From Achromobacter piechaudii NBRC 102461 (GTDB lineage: Bacteria; Pseudomonadota; Gammaproteobacteria; Burkholderiales; Burkholderiaceae_B), in NCBI RefSeq assembly GCF_001571245.1, contig NZ_BCTK01000006.1, forward strand, positions 806,001 to 870,000: a DNA stretch of 64,000 bases, written 5' to 3'. Below are positions 60,899 to 64,000 of the stretch, one piece after another (position 1 is the stretch's first letter; each line of letters starts with the position of its first letter). The position numbers were made by a program, and so were the translations under genes. A model generated the notes under the pieces. That model was not told where the DNA came from. It was given only the letters and a program-made list of their open reading frames with translations, and searched no databases.

Positions 60899-61393
60899 CT
60901 ACTGCAAGCCGTTCCAGCGCGCGACGGCCGGTTCGGCCGCCGCCCATTTCCATTGCCCGCCGGGCTGCCGGCAGATCTGGCTGGTGTAGGCGGGCGCGGG
61001 GGCGTCTTCCTGTTCGACCGTGAACAGCACTTCTCGGCAGCGCGCAAGCGGCGTGTCGATGTCGCGCACGACCTGGATGCCGCCGCTTTCGTTGCCCACG
61101 GGTAATGTGTGCCGGATCTGCCAGTGGCGTATCTGGCCGATGGGCAGTTCTCCCGCCGCGTTGGCCATCACATTCTGCTGATCATTCTTCCATTCGCGCA
61201 GCACGTATTTCACGGTGGCGTCCACGGCCGCCTGCACGGTGACGCCGATGGCGTACCCCGCGACCGGGTTGGCCGTTGCCGCACCGCTGACCGTGCCCAC
61301 CACCGCGCCGGTCGCGCCGCCGATCGATGAACTCTGGCAGCCGGACAAGACGGCGCAGGCCGCCAGCGCCAACAAGCAAGCGCCTCGGATCAC
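60899..61393 (-). CDS. Lipoprotein, paralogue of the adjacent upstream lipoprotein
   Basis: 164 residues; signal peptide with lipobox LSGC (Cys19) after LLALAACAVLSG. A glycine-rich segment (GGATGAVVGTVSGAATANP) follows and resembles a glycine-zipper membrane part. The C-terminal 50 residues (SQICRQPGGQWKWAAAEPAV) closely match the neighbour at 61390-61944 (TTICRDGAHWRWASAEPA). Its ATG overlaps the neighbour's stop (ATGA), so it is translated with it. Function unknown. Confidence 0.8.
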   Translation of the reverse strand: MIRGACLLALAACAVLSGCQSSSIGGATGAVVGTVSGAATANPVAGYAIGVTVQAAVDATVKYVLREWKNDQQNVMANAAGELPIGQIRHWQIRHTLPVGNESGGIQVVRDIDTPLARCREVLFTVEQEDAPAPAYTSQICRQPGGQWKWAAAEPAVARWNGLQ

Positions 61394-61944
61394 TGCAAGG
61401 ACCCCCAGCGGGCCGTGGCCGGCTCGGCGCTGGCCCAGCGCCAGTGCGCGCCGTCACGGCAGATGGTGGTGACGAAGAACTCGCGCTGCGGACCGGCCTG
61501 CTCTTTCTCGGCGGGCGTGTCGATGGAGAACACCACTTCCTTGCATTGCAGCCCCACGCCGCCGATGAGGCGGCTGACCGACACCTGCCCCTGCGCATCG
61601 CTTTCGATGGGAATCTGGTGCTTGACGCGCCATGGGCCGACCGCGCCCACGTCCAGCGCGCCGGCAGCCGTGGCAATGGCGTCCTGTTCTTCGCCGCGAG
61701 TCTTGCGCTGCGCGTAGGCCAGCGCGGCCTTGGCGCCAGCCTGTACGCCCAGGCCGATGCCGGTGGCGACGGTGGCGTTGTCGGTGACCTTGTTGGCGAT
61801 GGCGGTGCCGGCGATACCGGCCGCCGCGCCGGTGCCTTCGTTAAGCATCGAATTGCAGCCCGACAAGGCGGCTGTTGCGGCAAGGCCAATCAGGGCAAGG
61901 GTAAGGGCGCGACGCGGCGCGTTCGAGGGCGGGGTGGGGAACAA
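61390..61944 (-). CDS. Lipoprotein with glycine-zipper segment, first of a tandem pair
   Basis: 184 residues from TTG 61944, chosen because GGAGG lies 7 bases upstream and it directly precedes the signal peptide (RALTLALIGLAATAALSG, Cys30); there is no ATG at this place. A glycine-rich segment (GTGAAAGIAGTAIAN) and a shared C-terminal domain with conserved Cys (CKEVVFSID; TTICRDGAHWRWASAEPA) follow. Tandem copy of the gene downstream, so a duplication. Function unknown. Confidence 0.78.
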   Translation of the reverse strand: MFPTPPSNAPRRALTLALIGLAATAALSGCNSMLNEGTGAAAGIAGTAIANKVTDNATVATGIGLGVQAGAKAALAYAQRKTRGEEQDAIATAAGALDVGAVGPWRVKHQIPIESDAQGQVSVSRLIGGVGLQCKEVVFSIDTPAEKEQAGPQREFFVTTICRDGAHWRWASAEPATARWGSLQ

Positions 61945-62049
61945 GCGGCGGCCTCCAGCATGAAACTTGGCGCCGCAAGTATAGGATCGGGGCAGCCCCG
62001 ATCGGGCCGCCGTTTGCATTGGTTGACAATTTCGTCGGCGCTGCCCGGT

Positions 62050-63018
62050 TCAGGCCGCAGGCCGCGCGCCCTTGGTATAGACCTCGCGCAGCGCCGAGGC
62101 GAACAAGGCATCGACGTTGCGGCGCAGGCCGTCGGCCCGGGTGAACAGCGAGATGGGCGGCAAGGTCCAGTCAAACGAATAGGGCACGATTGCCGCGCCC
62201 GCGATCCGCACCAGCTCGTCGGCGATATCCGCTGGCAGGATGGACACCGCGCGGTCGCTGGCGACGATCATTTCGCCGATCAGCTTGGACGAATCGCTTT
62301 GCACCGAGGGCGGCGGCGGCGCGACGCCGGCACGCAGGAAAATGTCCGCAACCTGTTCGCGGATCGGGCTGCCCGGCGTGCCGAGGATCCAGTCCAGGTC
62401 GGCCAGCCGGTTCCATTCCAGGCGCGAGCGCCCCAGTCGCGCCGCCAGACGCCGGCTGGCGATCAGGCGCGGCTGCTGGTGGTAAAGCACTTCAAAGTCG
62501 ATATTGCTCAGGTCCACCGACGGCGTGGCCCAACCGACCACGATGTCCAGGGTGTGGTCGCGCAGCTGGCGCAGCAGGGCGGGACCCTGGCCTTCGTGGA
62601 TGGTCGCGGTGATGCGCCGCCCCTGCGGCAAGGTGCGGCCGATGGCGGCCGACAGCATCTGACCCGATACGAACGGGATGACGCCGATGTGCAAATGCGC
62701 GGCATGGCCCGCTGCGACCGCCTCCATTTCCTGCACCAGATGGCCCAGGTCATGGACCAGTCCGCGCGCCCGCGCCAGCACCACCGCGCCCAGGGCGGTG
62801 GGGGTCATGCCCCGCACCGAGCGGTCGAACAGCGCCACGTCGAACATGCTTTCCAATTCCGCCAGCGCATTGGTGACGGCGGGCTGGCTGGTGGCCATGT
62901 GCTCGGCCACGCGCGTGAGCGAGCCGTGCTGCTCGATCTGAAGCAGCAGCATCAGGTGGCGCATTTTCAGCCGCGAGGTCAGTTTCCGGATTACGGCATC
63001 CGGGTCAAAGGCCGTCAT
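62050..63018 (-). CDS. LysR-family transcriptional regulator
   Basis: 322 residues, with LysR helix-turn-helix (QIEQHGSLTRVAEHMATSQP, then AVTNALAELESMFDV) and effector domain (HIGVIPFVSGQMLSAAIGR). It is divergent from the malic enzyme gene; a perfect 8-bp inverted repeat lies in the 123-bp gap. It is probably an autoregulator and may control malic enzyme, but the latter is often constitutive. ATG 63018. Confidence 0.88.
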   Translation of the reverse strand: MTAFDPDAVIRKLTSRLKMRHLMLLLQIEQHGSLTRVAEHMATSQPAVTNALAELESMFDVALFDRSVRGMTPTALGAVVLARARGLVHDLGHLVQEMEAVAAGHAAHLHIGVIPFVSGQMLSAAIGRTLPQGRRITATIHEGQGPALLRQLRDHTLDIVVGWATPSVDLSNIDFEVLYHQQPRLIASRRLAARLGRSRLEWNRLADLDWILGTPGSPIREQVADIFLRAGVAPPPPSVQSDSSKLIGEMIVASDRAVSILPADIADELVRIAGAAIVPYSFDWTLPPISLFTRADGLRRNVDALFASALREVYTKGARPAA

Positions 63019-63026
63019 AGACAGGT

Positions 63027-63076
63027 CATAAGGTAAAGGTAATGGAACAATATTAAATCCGAATGATCACCTTATG
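63027..63076. promoter_or_regulatory. Inverted repeat between LysR and maeB
   Basis: CATAAGGT (63027-63034) and ACCTTATG (63069-63076) are exact inverted repeats; with one bulged base the arms extend to CAGG-CATAAGGT. The centres are 42 bases apart, about four helical turns, a spacing that would place two LysR dimers on the same face. The AT-rich stretch between them (AACAATATTAAATC) is promoter-like. Confidence 0.55.
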
Positions 63077-63141
63077 CCTGTGCGCCTAGAATTTTTCAAA
63101 CTTATCCGTCACACCTACACGTCATACGAGGCTATCGCCCC

Positions 63142-64000
63142 ATGAATTCGCCATCCGACCGCCAGGCAGCTCTGGACTATCACGAGTTTCCCACCCCGGG
63201 GAAGATTTCCGTCGTGGCGTCCAAGCCGCTCGTCAACCAGCGCGACCTGGCGCTGGCCTATTCGCCGGGCGTTGCGGCGGCCTGTGAAGAAATCGTGGCG
63301 GATCCGTCCAATGTGTATCGCTACACGGCGCGCGGCAATCTGGTCGGTGTCATCACCAACGGCACGGCCGTGCTGGGCCTGGGCAACATCGGCGCGCTGG
63401 CTTCCAAGCCGGTGATGGAAGGCAAGGCGGTCTTGTTCAAGAAGTTCGCCGGCCTGGACGTGTTCGATATCGAGATCAACGAAACCGACCCGGACAAGCT
63501 GGTCGAGATCATTGCCGGCCTGGAAGCCACTTTCGGCGGCATCAATCTGGAAGACATCAAGGCCCCGGAATGCTTCACCGTCGAGCGCAAGCTGCGCGAG
63601 CGCATGAAGATTCCGGTTTTCCACGATGACCAGCATGGCACCGCCATCACCGTTTCGGCCGCGTTCATCAACGGCCTGAAGGTCGTGGGCAAGGACATCA
63701 AGACGGTCAAGGTCGTGACCTCGGGCGCGGGCGCCGCGGCGCTGGCCTGCCTGGATCTGATGGTGGACCTGGGCCTGCCGCTGGAAAACATCTGGGTTAC
63801 CGACATCGAAGGCGTGGTCTACGAAGGCCGTACCGTGCTGATGGATCCGGACAAGGCGCGCTTTGCGCAAAAGACGGACGCGCGCAAGCTGGCCGAAGTG
63901 ATCCAGGACGCCGACGTGTTCCTGGGCCTGTCGGCCGGTGGCGTGCTCAAGCCCGAGATGGTCGCGGCAATGGGCACGCGTCCGCTGATCCTGGCGCTGG
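63142..64000 (+). CDS. maeB: NADP-dependent malic enzyme, N-terminal part (runs off window)
   Basis: The first 286 codons are visible from ATG 63142; the rest is beyond the end. Oxidative decarboxylation of malate to pyruvate with NADPH formation. Conserved parts: [28 protein letters not shown], the metal-binding EINETDPDK and [11 protein letters not shown], then the nucleotide-binding [15 protein letters not shown]. MaeB proteins are about 760 residues with a C-terminal phosphotransacetylase-like domain, which cannot be checked here. Divergent from a LysR regulator. Confidence 0.95.
   Translation, partial: MNSPSDRQAALDYHEFPTPGKISVVASKPLVNQRDLALAYSPGVAAACEEIVADPSNVYRYTARGNLVGVITNGTAVLGLGNIGALASKPVMEGKAVLFKKFAGLDVFDIEINETDPDKLVEIIAGLEATFGGINLEDIKAPECFTVERKLRERMKIPVFHDDQHGTAITVSAAFINGLKVVGKDIKTVKVVTSGAGAAALACLDLMVDLGLPLENIWVTDIEGVVYEGRTVLMDPDKARFAQKTDARKLAEVIQDADVFLGLSAGGVLKPEMVAAMGTRPLILAL

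Noticed and set aside
61327-63036. Long plus-strand frame opposite the lipoproteins and LysR gene
   Set aside because: Antisense to the lipoproteins and a LysR gene with clear motifs; low complexity sequence.
1-64000. CRISPR arrays, tRNA, rRNA, insertion sequences, phage or integrase genes
   Set aside because: No repeat-spacer array, tRNA cloverleaf, transposase or integrase signature was seen; GC and gene density are uniform, so no region looks newly acquired.

Overview
The window reads as chromosomal DNA of a high-GC betaproteobacterium of the family Alcaligenaceae, most likely Achromobacter or a close Bordetella relative. This rests on the uniform high GC, the Bug-type tripartite tricarboxylate binding protein, the abundance of LysR and AraC regulators, and the gene repertoire. 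I see no rRNA, tRNA, CRISPR array, insertion sequence, phage or attachment site. Genes are densely packed on both strands, often with ATGA or GTGA stop/start overlaps.

Layout. 1-2.9 kb: NAD salvage (end of a probable NrtR-type Nudix regulator, PRPP synthetase, nicotinamide phosphoribosyltransferase NadV). 2.9-7.9 kb: cytochrome bo-type quinol oxidase operon cyoABCD plus SURF1. 8-21 kb: MFS transporter, acetylpolyamine amidohydrolase-like enzyme, DUF218 protein, secreted hypotheticals, NhaR-like regulator, TerC/Alx protein, trans-aconitate methyltransferase, a NimR/NimT-like regulator/exporter pair, and a protealysin-like protease with its emfourin inhibitor. 20.8-22.3 kb: SPFH protein coupled to a 38-residue membrane miniprotein.

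22.3-36.6 kb: three consecutive iron-starvation signalling cassettes. Each is an ECF sigma factor, a FecR-type anti-sigma and a TonB-dependent receptor with an N-terminal signalling domain, and each is preceded by a Fur-box-like sequence. A hybrid histidine kinase lies between cassettes 2 and 3 on the opposite strand.

36.6-42.4 kb: a tricarboxylate locus. A lactonase, a GntR/FCD regulator and an AcnA-type aconitase (interrupted by a one-base frameshift near its N-terminus) are divergent from a Bug solute-binding protein. 42.4-54 kb: a 2OG-Fe(II) oxygenase-family protein lacking its iron ligands, HAD phosphatase, two SDRs (one without the catalytic Lys), MgtC-like protein, cupin, AraC, VOC and SUMF1-domain proteins, alkB paired with a second 2OG oxygenase, a phospholipase D-type lipoprotein, and an XRE-cupin/GNAT pair with a clear operator. 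54-64 kb: SDR, TauE/SafE exporter divergent from a LysR regulator, MATE exporter/MarR pair, EamA exporter, AraC, tandem paralogous lipoproteins, and a LysR regulator divergent from a malic enzyme gene that runs off the window.

Common threads are metal and siderophore acquisition, aerobic respiration and efflux. No single region looks foreign. The most unusual items are the triple sigma/anti-sigma/receptor array, the iron-ligand-less oxygenase paralogue, the frameshifted aconitase, the protease-inhibitor operon and several well-formed regulator operators.
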